Source: Jaltomata sinuosa (Eukaryota; Streptophyta; Magnoliopsida; Solanales; Solanaceae). Taken from it: a stretch of 64,000 bases of DNA. The notes under the pieces were generated by a model. That model was not told the DNA's origin. It worked only from the letters and a program-made list of their open reading frames with translations, and searched no databases. This document shows, in pieces, positions 46,395 through 57,418 of this stretch (the first letter of the stretch is position 1; every line of letters starts with the position of its first letter). The stretch covers positions 62,001-126,000 of the forward strand of contig QJPP01001533.1 of the NCBI GenBank assembly GCA_003996215.1, in the 5' to 3' direction. The position numbers and the translations under genes were made by a program.

Positions 46395-46490
46395 GCCCTG
46401 TGTGGCCTTGATTATGCCTCTGTACCATAGATGGTGGGTTATTTGGGAATGTCCGTGAGTCTCGGACATCGATATCTCGATTATAGAGCT
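46395..46490. mobile_element. Gypsy-LTR fragment inside the CACTA element
   Basis: CCTGTGTGGCCTTGATTATG, CCATAGATGGTGGGTTATT and GTCCGTGAGTCTCGGACATCG match, in reverse orientation, the sequence at 50545-50640 in the chromovirus LTR region beyond the CACTA right end. Confidence 0.75.
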
Positions 46491-46694
46491 GGTTATGTAT
46501 GCTGTAGAGTGAATCTATCAATTCTACCAATTAGTGTAGCATGTAACTAATCTATCAATTTCTCAATGTATTGCTATAGTTTCCTGTAGAGTTAAACTAC
46601 TCTTATATTATTTCTCAACGAAATACGAAATTACAAAGTATGTCTAAAATCACAAAGACTTAGGATATGAGCAAGTACATTGCATAATTTGCAG

Positions 46695-46943
46695 GTGGCA
46701 TCATTACAAGCAGGAGCAGCAGTAGGACAGGGATATGCAGGGGGAAATGCCCTTCAAAGTACTTTACCACAACACCAATATAGACAGATGATACTTAAAT
46801 TAGTACAAGTACAAGTACAACAACAAGAACTGCAAACTGCAATTCAAACGGCAACTTATTACTCAAACAATTCTACTTTTTCGAACAACAACATTCATAG
46901 TGCTGGGCTGGTGAATAATTACAGAAACACAACGCAACAAGTG
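46695..46943 (+). pseudogene. Unidentified exon upstream of the katanin exons
   Basis: An open block of 83 codons between a good acceptor (AATTTGCAG) and a donor (AAGTG|GTACTA), starting and ending in phase 0, so it can splice in frame to the katanin exon at 47304. The residues are glutamine/asparagine-rich: VASLQAGAAVGQGYAGGNAL, then QVQVQQQELQTAIQTATYY and FSNNNIHSAGLVNNYRNTTQ. I do not recognise the family. It may be captured from a second gene or be an N-terminal exon of the same donor gene. Confidence 0.45.
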
Positions 46944-47303
46944 GTACTAATATATCGTCTACCTTTAATACTATCTTGAGAACATTTGATAATGTTGCCT
47001 TTTAGGCCCTTCATCTACACTCAAATCACATACTGTATTTAAAGTTCAAACAAACTCCAATCTTAAATAATCTTCGATCTTAGCTTTACAAGGCCAAATT
47101 TATCATAGATGAGGTTTTACATAAAAACAGTGGATTTTGTTGTTATATAGATAATATCAAGTAACTATACGTTAAACTGATGCAATTTTGTTTAGAGCAG
47201 TTGGTGTACAGCCAGTGCACAAAAGCTCCTTTACTCTATTTGTACTAAGCTGAGACTTTAAGTTCTTTGTAATATTCTTACCGTCCTTCTTTACAACTAT
47301 CAG

Positions 47304-47495
47304 AATGCTGCAGAAGGCGTTAAGTCAAAAGTAAAGTACAATGGACCTCATCCTGAATTGGCTGATAGGCTTGAAAAGGAAATATTGGACACGAATCCAG
47401 GGGTTAAATGGGATGATGCTGCCGGACTAAGTGAAGCAAAGAGGATTCTACAGGAAGCAGTGGTACTCCCACTGTTGATGCCCGAGTATTTCCAG
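47304..47495 (+). pseudogene. Captured katanin p60-like exon (linker and AAA start)
   Basis: 64 codons, phase 0 at both ends, flanked by ACTATCAG and |GTACTG. It encodes NAAEGVKSKVKYNGPHPELA and then GVKWDDAAGLSEAKRILQEA and VVLPLLMPEYFQ, the entry into the AAA ATPase domain of katanin p60 (the microtubule-severing ATPase); the conserved WDDVAGL is present as WDDAAGL. The sequence is open, with no stop. Confidence 0.88.
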
Positions 47496-47547
47496 GTACT
47501 GCAGATAGTTGATTCTGAATATTAGCATTCTAATGAACGAGGGGTGG

Positions 47548-47990
47548 TTGCATGTTTGGTATGACAGAAGTGATAGTTTAGGAAAATATTTTTCATCATT
47601 TTCTGGTGTCCCAAATGGAGAAAAATGATGTCATTTTCTTTATAACTATCTTAACTTTCAATTTCATTTCAATCGATCCAACTAAAACATTTAGATACTA
47701 TAATTTAATCTTACTTCTAAAAAAATTCATCAAAATATTTCCGAATGTACTAGTTTCATTATTTTTAATCTTTGGCCTCTCTACCCCACCTCTGAGGTAG
47801 AGGTACGGACTGCGTACATTCTACCCTCCCCAGACCCCACGTTGTGGGAATATACTGGGCATGTTGTTGTTGTTGATTATTTTTAATCTTTAATATTGAT
47901 CAACCAAAAACCAAAAGGAGTTGAAACATTTCATCTGATTTCCTGAAAAAATGTTTTCCTTGGAGGGGAAGGCCACACATCATATTTCCT
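47548..47990. mobile_element. MITE-like repeat split by a TS SINE tail, in the katanin intron
   Basis: Starts near CATGTTTGGTATGACAGAAG with GGAAAATATTTTTCATCATTTTC, and ends with AAAAAATGTTTTCCTTGGAGG ... CATCATATTTCC, complementary words of a common Solanaceae MITE. Inside, 47775-47875 is a TS SINE 3' part on the plus strand: CTACCCCACCTCTGAGGTAG, TACCCTCCCCAGACCCCAC and a terminal (GTT)n. Confidence 0.6.
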
Positions 47991-48145
47991 TTTATATTGC
48001 CTCGTAAGAAACAGTTCATCAAAGTTGGATATGGTCCTCACAGATAATTAAGAAAATAAACTGGTAATAGTTTTTGCTGTTGAAACTGAATGATCTCAGA
48101 TATTTGTTAGTCACGTAACATTGTAATATTGAACATTACTTGCAG

Positions 48146-48390
48146 GGAATCAGGAGACCTTGGAGAGGAGTTCTTATGTTTGGTCCTCCTGGCACAGGGA
48201 AAACACTCTTGGCCAAAGCTGTTGCCACAGAGTGTGGGACAACTTTTATGAATATTTCTTGTAGTTCTTTGTGTGGAAAATGGTACGGGGAGAGTGAACA
48301 ATTGACACGGTGCTTATTTGAGCTTGCCCGTACTCATGCTCCAACTACAATTTTCATTGATGAGATTGATTCTCTTTGCAGTGCCAAAGG
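48146..48390 (+). pseudogene. Captured katanin p60-like exon (Walker A and B)
   Basis: 81 codons plus 2 nt between TTGCAG and |GTAAGT. It starts GIRRPWRGVLM, then Walker A GPPGTGKT with LLAKAVATECGTTF, the pore-loop region CGKWYGESEQL and Walker B TIFIDEIDSL (acidic pair intact). It joins in phase to the exon at 47304. Downstream exons (sensor 1, arginine finger, C-terminal helix) are absent from the rest of the element, so the captured gene is cut about midway through the AAA domain. The two exons have no stop. Pore and sensor residues deviate a little from canonical katanin (CSSLCGKWYGE). Confidence 0.9.
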
Positions 48391-49517
48391 GTAAGTAAAT
48401 GATATTCTTTTCTTTCTAAACAATATAAGCTGAGTATTTTTCTCATTGTCTTGTAAGGTTTATATGAATAAGTTCGACTTCTAGGCGTGGATATATGTTA
48501 CGGGCTTACACGTCTTAGTAACTAGACTTCAATCATCTACTCCTTCCATCCCAATTTAAGTGTCTTACTTTCTTTTTTTGTTTGTCCCAAAAAGAATGTC
48601 TCTTTCTATATTTAGTAAGTTTTTCAATTCCAACATCCTACACGGGAAGTTTAAGACCACAAGATTTGAAGGTCTACACACATCTTTAATTTAAGACCAC
48701 AAGATTCAAAAGTCCCCTTTATTTCTTAAACCCCGTGCTCAATCAAAGTAAAACACTTAAATTGGGACGGAAGGAGTAATAGAGATGACCAGCTTGTTCT
48801 TGCTTTTTCCCAACTAAATAAGTGAAGTGCCCGAGCTGCAGAAAGCAGAGAAGTTTAAATCTTATAAGAATACCCAGTAGGAAGGAATATTATCAAAACT
48901 GAATCGTACTGTTGTTTCACTATGTTTTCCGACCATAGAGATTTTTATCAAGCTACCAATTTATGTGTCCGAATTTGCTGTGAGTTTAAACTGTTATTTG
49001 CTAGAATCATATCTATAGCATATAGTTATTATTTTTATCGGGTCACCAATTGATGTCTTATGTTAAAGATTTTTGTAATTTATATTATTTGTATAACGTC
49101 AGTGCATAAAACCTTAAAGCTCTAAATATTTTGTCCTGCTCCTCTTTCCTTCACTTTGTGGTTGCATATCATCCCACAATATTATTTTTGTGTGTGCTCA
49201 ACAATCAACATTAATTTGAGCACAAGAAGTTCTTTAGTGTGTTAAACTTACAATTTTAAACTATCATTTTAAACTTACAATACAAACTAGTATCAATTCT
49301 ACCAATTAGCGAATCTATCATTTTGAACTTGGTATATATAGTTTGTACACTTTTTAGATTGTTTGATCGTATTTTACGTTTAATTTGAAGTAGTGAAATG
49401 TAAATATAGAAAAATATCGTCTTGACAGCTATTTGAGCTGGTTTTGGTTGAATATATGCATTATCAAATATGCAGGTGGGCAATTCAAATTGCAGCAATT
49501 TCCTGCCAATTTTATGG
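48391..49517. other. CACTA interior, no gene recognised
   Basis: Contains the nested Stowaway MITE at 48540-48776. The remaining sequence up to the right subterminal repeats shows no katanin exons and no transposase motif. Confidence 0.5.
48540..48776. mobile_element. Stowaway MITE with TA duplication
   Basis: 237 bp with near-perfect ends CTCCTTCCATCCCAATTTAA and TTAAATTGGGACGGAAGGAG, flanked by TA on both sides (48538-48539, 48777-48778). Intact-looking, nested in the CACTA element. Confidence 0.92.
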
Positions 49518-50232
49518 CAAAATATCGACCACAAACCGACCTCTTGAGGTCGGTATTTTGGGTAAATTTTCCAGAAAACCGACATCAGGAAGTCGGTTTT
49601 TCGAATAAAATTTTCCAAAAAACCGACCTCAATTGGTCGGAATCAAGTGAAATAGGAAAATGAAATTTAAATAATACCGACCTCAAGAGGTCGGAATATC
49701 AGAAAAATAATAAATTAAAATTTCAGTAATACCGACTTCCGGAGGTCGGAAATTCAAAAAAAAAATAAATTAAAAATTCATTAATACCGACTTCCGGAGG
49801 TCGGAAAACCAAAAAAATAATAAATTAAAAATTCAGTAATACCGACTTCCGGAGGTCGGAAAACCAAAAAAATAATAAATTAAAAATTCATTAATACCGA
49901 CTTCCGGAGGTCGGAAAACCAAAAAAATAATAAATTAAAAATTCAGTAATACCGACTTCCGTAGGTCGGAAAACCAAAAAAATAATAAATTAAAAATTTA
50001 GTAATACCGACTTCGGGAGGTCGGAAATAAAAGTAAATAAAATATATATTAAATTCTTAATTTTTAGATTTAAAATTATAACCGACATCCGGAGGTCGGT
50101 ATTTACCGACCTCCGGATGTCGGTATACAAAACCAACCAAGCCTTTTCCGACTAGGTCTTGTGAGTCGTTTTGAGTCGGTTTTTCAGGGAAAACCGACCT
50201 CCGGATGTCGGTTTTTTGAGGTCGGTTTTCTC
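49518..50232. repeat. Right subterminal palindromic repeats of the CACTA element
   Basis: About fourteen palindromes. The middle seven form a regular ~59-bp array (TAATACCGACTTCCGGAGG then TCGGAAAACCAAAAAAATAA). The terminal ones (50075-50230) are closer together and nearer the perfect ACCGACCTCCGGATGTCGGT form. Confidence 0.92.
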
Positions 50233-50248
50233 TGTTTTTCTAGTAGTG

Positions 50249-52194
50249 GTATAAGTAGAGCTAGTGATAAATATCCTTTAAAACTCCCTTACCCCAAGAA
50301 GACCCATCAAAACGTTACCAAATCCTTTTTAGATCATTTTTACCAAAAATGGGCCCCATGGGCCATGCAAGGTTTAGAAAATTAGTCCAGTAGGCCCGAA
50401 GCCAAAATTATAGTAAAAATCAAGAATAAATTCCCTCTATCTATATGCATGGTGAATGGAATACACAATCACAACAGTGGCCCCCAGCCCACAGATAACC
50501 TATCGGCCCTGCACAGGCTCCAATCGCTCTACAGCACAGATAGCAAGAATAATATCACGATAACGATGCCCGAGACTCACGGGCACCCCTGAATAACCCA
50601 CCATCTATGGTCCAAAGTCAAACAAGGCCACACAGGACCGTAAGGATGATACTATCAACTACGAAGAATACTACACACAGCGGAGGAAAGAAACGAAGCG
50701 AATCATGGAAAAGCAGTCAAAGTCTGTGGTACCAACCTAATAACCCAACCCAAGGATGCCAGCTAGTACAATTTTATCCGATATATGCTAAGTCTAGGGA
50801 GTTTAGACCGTAACCTACCTATCATCGATGACAAGCTGCCCGAATAACAACGTCCAAGCCCAAATCACTCCGAGAGATCCCAAATGATAATCAAACTATC
50901 ACAAACATAAATAATATGTTAAAACGAGTCCAACAATACCCATATCGCTATAATTGTAGCCGGGTCAAAATTTGGGTCAAAAGTGGGCTCCCATGGCACA
51001 CAACTCGAAACCAAAAATGAAAAGGAGAATGATGATCACCATCCTCCAAGGTGTGCATGCTCAGATTTTAGAGGGAAAATGGCCAAGGAATTGGCTCAAA
51101 CCAGCCAGCCCACACAAGGAACAATTTGGGAATCAAAGGAGATAATTTGACGCATTAAAGCGGATAAAACTTACCAATTATGATGGAGGAATGATCAAGG
51201 CCAATGAATTAGCAACCCAACACCCAAAATTGGTCAATTACCGAGTTTATACGAGTTTGGAGCTGTCAACAATAGAGAAAACGAGTTTTGAATGAAAGAG
51301 ACAAAGTTGAAAAACTTATATACTGCTCAGGGGTCCTTCATCGCAATCGCAAAAGGACCCCTCACGGTCGCGAAGACCACGCTGGCTAGACCATCGCGAT
51401 TGCGGAAGCTAGCCATACAGTCGCGAAGAACTAAGGTGAAGGGACTTCATCACGGTCGCGATAGGGGACATCGCGATCGCGAAGAATAGTGAACCAGGAA
51501 CTTCATCGCGGTTGCGACAAAGAGTCTCGCGAACTCGATTAAGGCCTGAGGCCTGCACCAGCAACAGCCAAAAATCTGCAACTATCCCAAAACTCGATGG
51601 GGAATTCCAGGCATAATCAAAAATTGATATTGAAAGAACAATAATGTTAACAGAGTGGAAATGACATTCCTGACTCAACAAAATCAATGAAACTTCCATA
51701 CGAGGTTGTTTCAGAGAAATGTTGACCGAAGTCAACACTAACGAATAAGAACCCAAAGGCTCGAAATGAGCTCGGCTCACCTGGGACCCGAACCAACCAC
51801 CTTCTCGACCCAAACTCATCATTCCAGAGCTGATGGAATAGTCAAATTTTGAATCCGACACTTCAATCATCAAAATCCACCCAAAGCTACACTTTCAACT
51901 CTAAATGGCTTGAAAACTGAGAAAACAACACAAAACCCACACCGGAAGTTCTAAGGCCTCAATTGAAGGTCCAACTAGACCAAACTCAATATTTCAGAGC
52001 TAATGGAACTGTCAGAATTCAATTCTGAGCACGTTAGCTAAGAATGTTGACTCAAGTCAATGATATTCTAAGTTAAAGCTCTAAAATAGGCAAACGGCCA
52101 AAATGACCAAATGAACGACCAAGGCACCAAACTACCAGTCCTAGCAAGCCATAAATGACTTGGGGCCGCTCTTGAAAGTCAAGAAGAAGAGAGT
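50249..52194 (-). mobile_element. 3' UTR/LTR region of a chromovirus Ty3-gypsy element
   Basis: GC-richer DNA downstream (minus sense) of the chromovirus pol. Recurrent ATCGCGATCGCGAAG-type words (51330-51530) and GTGAGTCTCGGGCATCG are typical of gypsy LTRs in this family. Exact LTR ends are not visible, since only one copy is present and it abuts the CACTA right end. The longer open frames here are spurious. Confidence 0.6.
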
Positions 52195-54562
52195 ACCTGA
52201 AGGCTTGAACAACTGCGAATAATGAGAACGCAACTTACTCTCAGTCTTCAAGTAGCCTCCTAGACCGGACGATGCCTCCACTGAACTTTCATAACCGGAA
52301 TCTCCCTAGATCTCAATCTCCTGATATCTCTGGCCAGAATAGCTATCGGCTCCTCCACAAATGATAAACTCTCATCCAACTGAATTGAATCCCAATGCAA
52401 TACATGGGACTCATCTGGCACATACCAGTGCAAAATTGAGACATGAAAAACTGGGTGCACAACTGAAAACATCGGAGGCAAAGCTAACTTGTAGGCAACA
52501 CTCCCAACCCTCTGTAGAATCTCAAACGGCCCAATAAACCTAGGGCTAAGCTTGCCCCGCCGACCAAATCTCATCACGCCCCTTACGGGTGACACTCGAA
52601 GGAAAATCAAGTCACCAACACTAAACTTCAAGGCACGAAGTCTACGATCAGCATAGCTCTTTTGCCTACTATTGGCTGCTCTAAGTTTGTCCTAAATCAA
52701 ACGGACTCGGTCCAAGGAATCTCTAAGCAAATATGTACTCTGCGGTCTGGACTCTAACCCATTAAACCAACTAATCGGCGATCTGCAATGCCTACCATAC
52801 AAGTCCTCAAAAGATGCCATGCTGATGCTCAAATGGAAACTATTATTACATGAAAACTCGGCCAAAGGAACAAACTGATCCCATGAACCTCCAAAGTCAA
52901 GAACACAAGCCCGAAGCACGTCCTCCAGAACCTGAATAGTCCTCTCGGACTGTCCATCTGTCTGAGGGTTGAAAGCAGTACTAAGCTAAACCTCTGTACC
53001 TAAATCCTTCTGTATAGCCCTCAAAAACTGAGATGTGAACTGAGTGTCGCGGTCTGAAATGATAGAAGTTGGGACCCCGTGCAATCAAACAATCTCACGA
53101 ATGTAGATCTGGGCTAACCTCCTTGCACCATAGGAAGTCTGAACCGGCAAGAAGTGGGCTGACTTAGTCAGCCGATCCATAATCACCCAAATGAAATTAA
53201 GCCCACGAGAAGTACGAGGCAACCCAACAACGAAGTCCATAATAATCCCTTCCCACTTCCACTCAGGAATGGGGAGTCGTTGCATCAAGCCACCCATTCT
53301 CATGTGCTCAAATTAACCTGCTGACAGTTCAAGCACCGAGATACAAACTTTCCTATGTCCCACTTTATACTGCACCACCAGTAAAGCTGCCTCAAATCTC
53401 TATACATCTTCGCCGCACCAAGATGAATGGAGTATCTAGAACTATATGACATACAGAGTATCAACTGAATCAAATCACCAACCCTTGGAACATAAAGTTG
53501 GCCATCAAACCTCAGAATACCATCAGAACCCAAAGTAGCCCGGCTGGCCTCACCCCAAACTACTTGATCACGAAGGTCACACAAACTCTGATCCTCAAAC
53601 TGTTGGCTCTGAATCTAATCAACTAGAGTAGAACAGAACTCAACATTGGCAAGAACTCAGCTGGGATCCGACAAGTCAAGCCTAACCAATTGATTAGCCA
53701 AGGACTGGATGTCCAAGGCCAATCATTGCTTAGAAACTAAAAGTGAAGCTAGGCTGACCATACTCACCGCCTTCCGACCCAAAGCATCCGCTACCACATT
53801 TGCCTTACCCAGATGGTATAGAATAGTGAAATTATAGTTTTTCAGTAGCTCAATCCATCTCCTCTGCCTCAAGTTCAGCTCCCGCTAACTCGTAATGTAC
53901 TGAAGACTATGGTGATCGATGAATATTTCACCGTGAACTCCATATAAGTAGTGCCTCCAGATCTTGAGTGCGAAGACTACCGTCGCCAACTCTAAGTCAT
54001 GAGTGGGGTAGTTGCGCTTAAGAACCTTCATCTGTCTCGACACATATGCTATCACTCGACCTTGCTGCATCAATACGCAACCAAGATCGACCCCTGAAGT
54101 ATCACAATACACATAGAAACTCTGACCCTCAACCGACAAGTCAGAACTCGAGCTGAAGTCAATAAGGCCTTAAGCCTCTAAAAGCTATCCTTGCACTGTT
54201 CCGACCACTGGAATGGAACATCTTTCTGAGTCAGCATAGTGAAGGGTGCTGCTATGGAAGAAAATCCCTTAATGAACCATTTGTAGTACCCGGATAAACC
54301 AACAAAGCTGCGAACCTTGGTAGCAGTAGTAGGTCTAGGCCAATCACAAACCGCAAAAATATTACCCAGGATCATCCTTAGACACCACGTGTCCTAGGAA
54401 TGCAACTGACTCAAGCCAAAACTCACACCTTGAGAACTTGGCATAAAGCCGATCATCTCTCAAAGTCTGAAGCACAGTCCTCAAGTGCTACTCATGCTCA
54501 TCTCTACTCCTTGAGTATATCAAAATTTCATCAATGAAGACTATCACGAACATATTCTGATA
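52195..54562 (-). pseudogene. Chromovirus Ty3-gypsy pol fragment (RT to chromodomain)
   Basis: On the minus strand from 54562: the end of reverse transcriptase with FIDEILIYSRSRDEHE (catalytic DD changed to DE), GHVVSKD and VRSFVGLSGYYKWFIKGFSS; RNase H YCDTSGVDLGCVLMQQGRVI; the integrase zinc region CLNCQQV and core EWKWEGIIMDFVVGLPRT; the C-terminal domain FSVGDLIFLRVSPVRGVMRF and then a chromodomain-like end EEPIAILARDIRRLRSREIP and VMKVQWRHRPV. Stops and frameshifts are frequent. The chromodomain places it in the Tekay/Del type. Gag, protease and the first half of RT are missing. Confidence 0.9.
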
Positions 54563-54563
54563 A

Positions 54564-54640
54564 TTCTTTTTCATCTCTTTTTCATTTCTTTTTCTTTCTT
54601 TTTCTTTCTTTCTTTTTCTTTCTTTTCTTAGGCACACACC
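54564..54640. repeat. (TTTC)n microsatellite at an element junction
   Basis: An interrupted TTTC/TTTTTC run exactly where chromovirus RT homology ends. Confidence 0.9.
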
Positions 54641-55423
54641 CGCAATTTTCATTCTTTCTACAACCAATCCTTTACATAATATTTCCTTTTCTTCTCATTT
54701 ACCTCTACAGTAGCCACCCTCAACTTAGGTTGTTTGCCTGAGTTGAGGTGCACGATGTCCAAGGAAGGACCAGGGCCAAAATAGGGATTCAAAGTTAAAA
54801 CGGGATGGTGACAGGTTGTAGAAAGAATAGGGTCAATTATGGCTTAAACAAGGATCAAAGGGATTATTAACATTTGGACGGTCTTATAGGCTAAGTGGAC
54901 TGCACACAAAAAGGGCATGTGATCCTTTCCTAAGCAACTAACTTCCAACTAAATAGAATAGACCGGGCAAGTTCTGGATGCATGCACAAAGTAAAAATTA
55001 ATAACAATTAGCCTCACACACACTTAGCATCAGGAAATCATACCACTACCAACTATCAAAACAACAGTTCAGCCTAAACAAGATTATTCCGATCACATGC
55101 ATACAAAGATATTCGAGGATCCATAACAGTTAATTTTTCAACACAAAGTACAAAAATCAGCTTTTTCAGAAGGGGCTCCTTTTGAGTTCAACTATCAAAC
55201 AGACATGCTTGCTATGGAACACAACACAACACAAATGAAATTTAAAAACAACCTAAACATGACAGTTCTACTAGATATCACACTAAAGGAAAAGAAGCAC
55301 GGCAACAAAAACCTTTGGTGGTGACTCATAGATACCTCTACCCCCAACAAAAGATTATAGCATTGTCCTCAATGCTAATGAGATTAGATGTGCAAAGTAA
55401 AGGGATAGAGATACCTATGAAGC
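54641..55423 (-). other. 3' untranslated part of the Athila element
   Basis: No coding signal. It follows the stop of the third ORF in the element's orientation. An LTR start was not recognisable, so the 3' LTR may be truncated at the (TTTC)n junction. Confidence 0.4.
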
Positions 55424-57418
55424 CTAGGCTTCAAAGTCTGGAACAGTGGCGGAAACTGTAGGGGTCTCCGAAGTAGGGACAGTGATGCCAGTGTCGGCTG
55501 GTATGCTCAACTCATCAACAACCGTAGTCTCTCTGGACTTCGGTACAGCACTAGAGGATGCCCCAGCATGTTGGGCATGTACTCTCTCCTGTCTCAACTG
55601 CTCATCCAGTATAGATTGTTGTCGGGCCTCTTCCAACTCTTTCTCCTCCCGTGTTCTCTTCTTATTTCTTTTTTTCTTTGATATTTTTGCCTCACCTTCA
55701 CCCGACTTGGGTTCATTGATTTTCAATGGTCTTCCCAGCAAGTCCAGTATCATGCTAGCTTCCTCCAATTCTATGACTTTTGAATCCTGGTCATAGAAAG
55801 ATTTCCCTTGCTGGAGAGTGGTGACATCAGCCTTTACCTTTTGAAGTTCAGCATCAAACTTGGCTAGGTCTGGGATGCTCATTTCATTCAGCCTAGCATC
55901 CATCCGGGTCTCCATAGCATCGATCCTGGTGTATAACCCCTTATACGGCTTCAGAGCCTCCTGAATGGCCTCATCTATGGTTGGCTTGAACAATTCAGTC
56001 CAAGCTACAATCTGGCTAGCAATCTATTTTTGTTTTTGCACCACTTTTGCAAACTTTTGAGGATTTAGCTGATACTCGGGTGGTAGAGGAGGTCTCAAAG
56101 TCATGTCAGAGCTTTCAGCAGTAGCTCTAGTAGTCTGTGCTGTCTGAGGGTTAAAAATATCTAGAGGTAACTCCATACCTGAGGGGATGTCAGCTGCTTC
56201 AAATGTACTCGGAGTTGAAGCCTCAAAAGCTTGTGGCTTATGGACCCTTAGCTCAAACTTTGTGTCATCCCTTGCTCTATCGATGTTTACCTTGGAAGTG
56301 GCTTTCACTTAGTTCTCAATACCATTTAGTATTGGCACCTCTGTAAGTTTACAAAGCTTAGTAACTAGGCATGGGAATGGCAATAAAAAGGTGATCTTGG
56401 TGGCTCGGATATGCATCTCATCCGCAATCATCTTTCCAAAGTCAATGTTGTATCCAGCAATCAAACCCGCCACAAGAACCGCTCTCACTTCATCTAAATT
56501 AGCATCACCACCAGTGGGCAACAACCTGTATCTCACAACAGCCCACCAAATTTTCACAATGAAACTCAATGACTGCTTTGATATTCTTTCCCTTGAATTT
56601 AGTAGCCAGGATGGTGAGCCCTCGATTAGCATGCGAGCTAGCCATGGTCATTGCTATGTTATTGTACTCATTTTGTCAAGAAGCTCAGGCATACCAGCTG
56701 GTGGCATGTATTGTGGACCAAAGAGGACCTTGTTGATCATCCTCACAGAAAGATCCACCTGATGTCCCCGGACAATGAACTTGTCCATTATCGCAGTGTC
56801 CCTCGACTTCTTCCCTTTTTCTACCATTTTCTCCAAACAAACCAAGTAGCTGGCATAGAATTCATGCATAATTTTTGGGTAGTACGTTCCCGGAGGCCTG
56901 CTCATCCACTTTAGGTTGTACCTTTGAAATTTTTTTTGGATGATAGGGTATTCAGGTAGGTAAGAGGTCACAATTTGCACCTCTTCAACTATCAGTATCC
57001 GGTGGCTCCTTTGATTGGTTGGGAGAAGGCCGTCTAGATAATGTTTCCTGACACCCTCGACCTCCTACCGGATTAATTCTCTCACATTGGCGGTCTTGCA
57101 CCTGTAGGTACTGGTGTCATTGGGCGCCTTCTCTGGGTTTTTAGTGGCCTCAGTGCCACTCTCATCCTCTGGGCTAGAACTGGAGCTTTCACTTCCTTCA
57201 CTACCACTAGCACTCCCCGACCCATCGCTAGACGACCCACTCTCCTCTTCAGACTAAGAGACTTGGGTTTTCTTCTTTTTGGACAACCTCATTTGATAGA
57301 CCGGTGCTTCAGTGGTTTCCCCTTTGTGGTTCGATTCATCTAACAATCCCCGTGTGGTAATGGTCCTTTCTTTTCTTTTCTGTGCTCGGCCATGATCTGG
57401 TTATGGTTTGGGCGCCAT
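55424..57418 (-). pseudogene. Athila third ORF (putative plant transposon protein, env position)
   Basis: A 664-codon frame from MAPKP at 57418 to the stop at 55424, all one reading frame, broken by several in-frame stops but no frameshift that I can see. The N-terminal part is serine/acidic (EEESGSSSDGSGSASGSEGS), the middle matches the region known in plants as putative plant transposon protein (VTSYLPEYPIIQKKFQRYNL, FIVRGHQVDLSVRMINKVLF, WWAVVRYRLLPTGGDANLDE, LVAGLIAGYNIDFGKMIADE), and the C-terminus is a charged coiled coil (KKKRNKKRTREEKELEEARQ) and a TP-rich tail. It lies downstream of pol in the same orientation, where Athila elements carry their extra, env-like ORF. No clear membrane anchor was seen. 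Confidence 0.8.

Larger units (their letters stand above)
41817..50248 (+). mobile_element. Large CACTA (En/Spm) transposon carrying captured gene exons
   Basis: The left end CACTACTAAAAAAACTGCG and the right end, on the complementary strand CACTACTAGAAAAACAGAG, are the classic CACTA termini. Both are followed by clusters of ACCGACCTCCGGAGGTCGGT-type motifs, as expected for transposase-binding subterminal repeats. It spans 8.4 kb. No TNPD or TNPA transposase domain was recognised, so it is probably non-autonomous. It instead carries katanin-like exons. The 3-bp flanks (TGT left, GTA right) do not match, so the target duplication is lost or one end has been rearranged. The orientation given follows the captured exons. 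Confidence 0.88.

Noticed and set aside
51409..51873. Minus-strand frame of 154 codons
   Set aside because: Lies in the untranslated/LTR region of the chromovirus remnant, has no known domain and biased composition from GCGATCGCG-type repeats.
55446..55796. Plus-strand frame of 116 codons
   Set aside because: Shadow of the Athila third ORF on the other strand.
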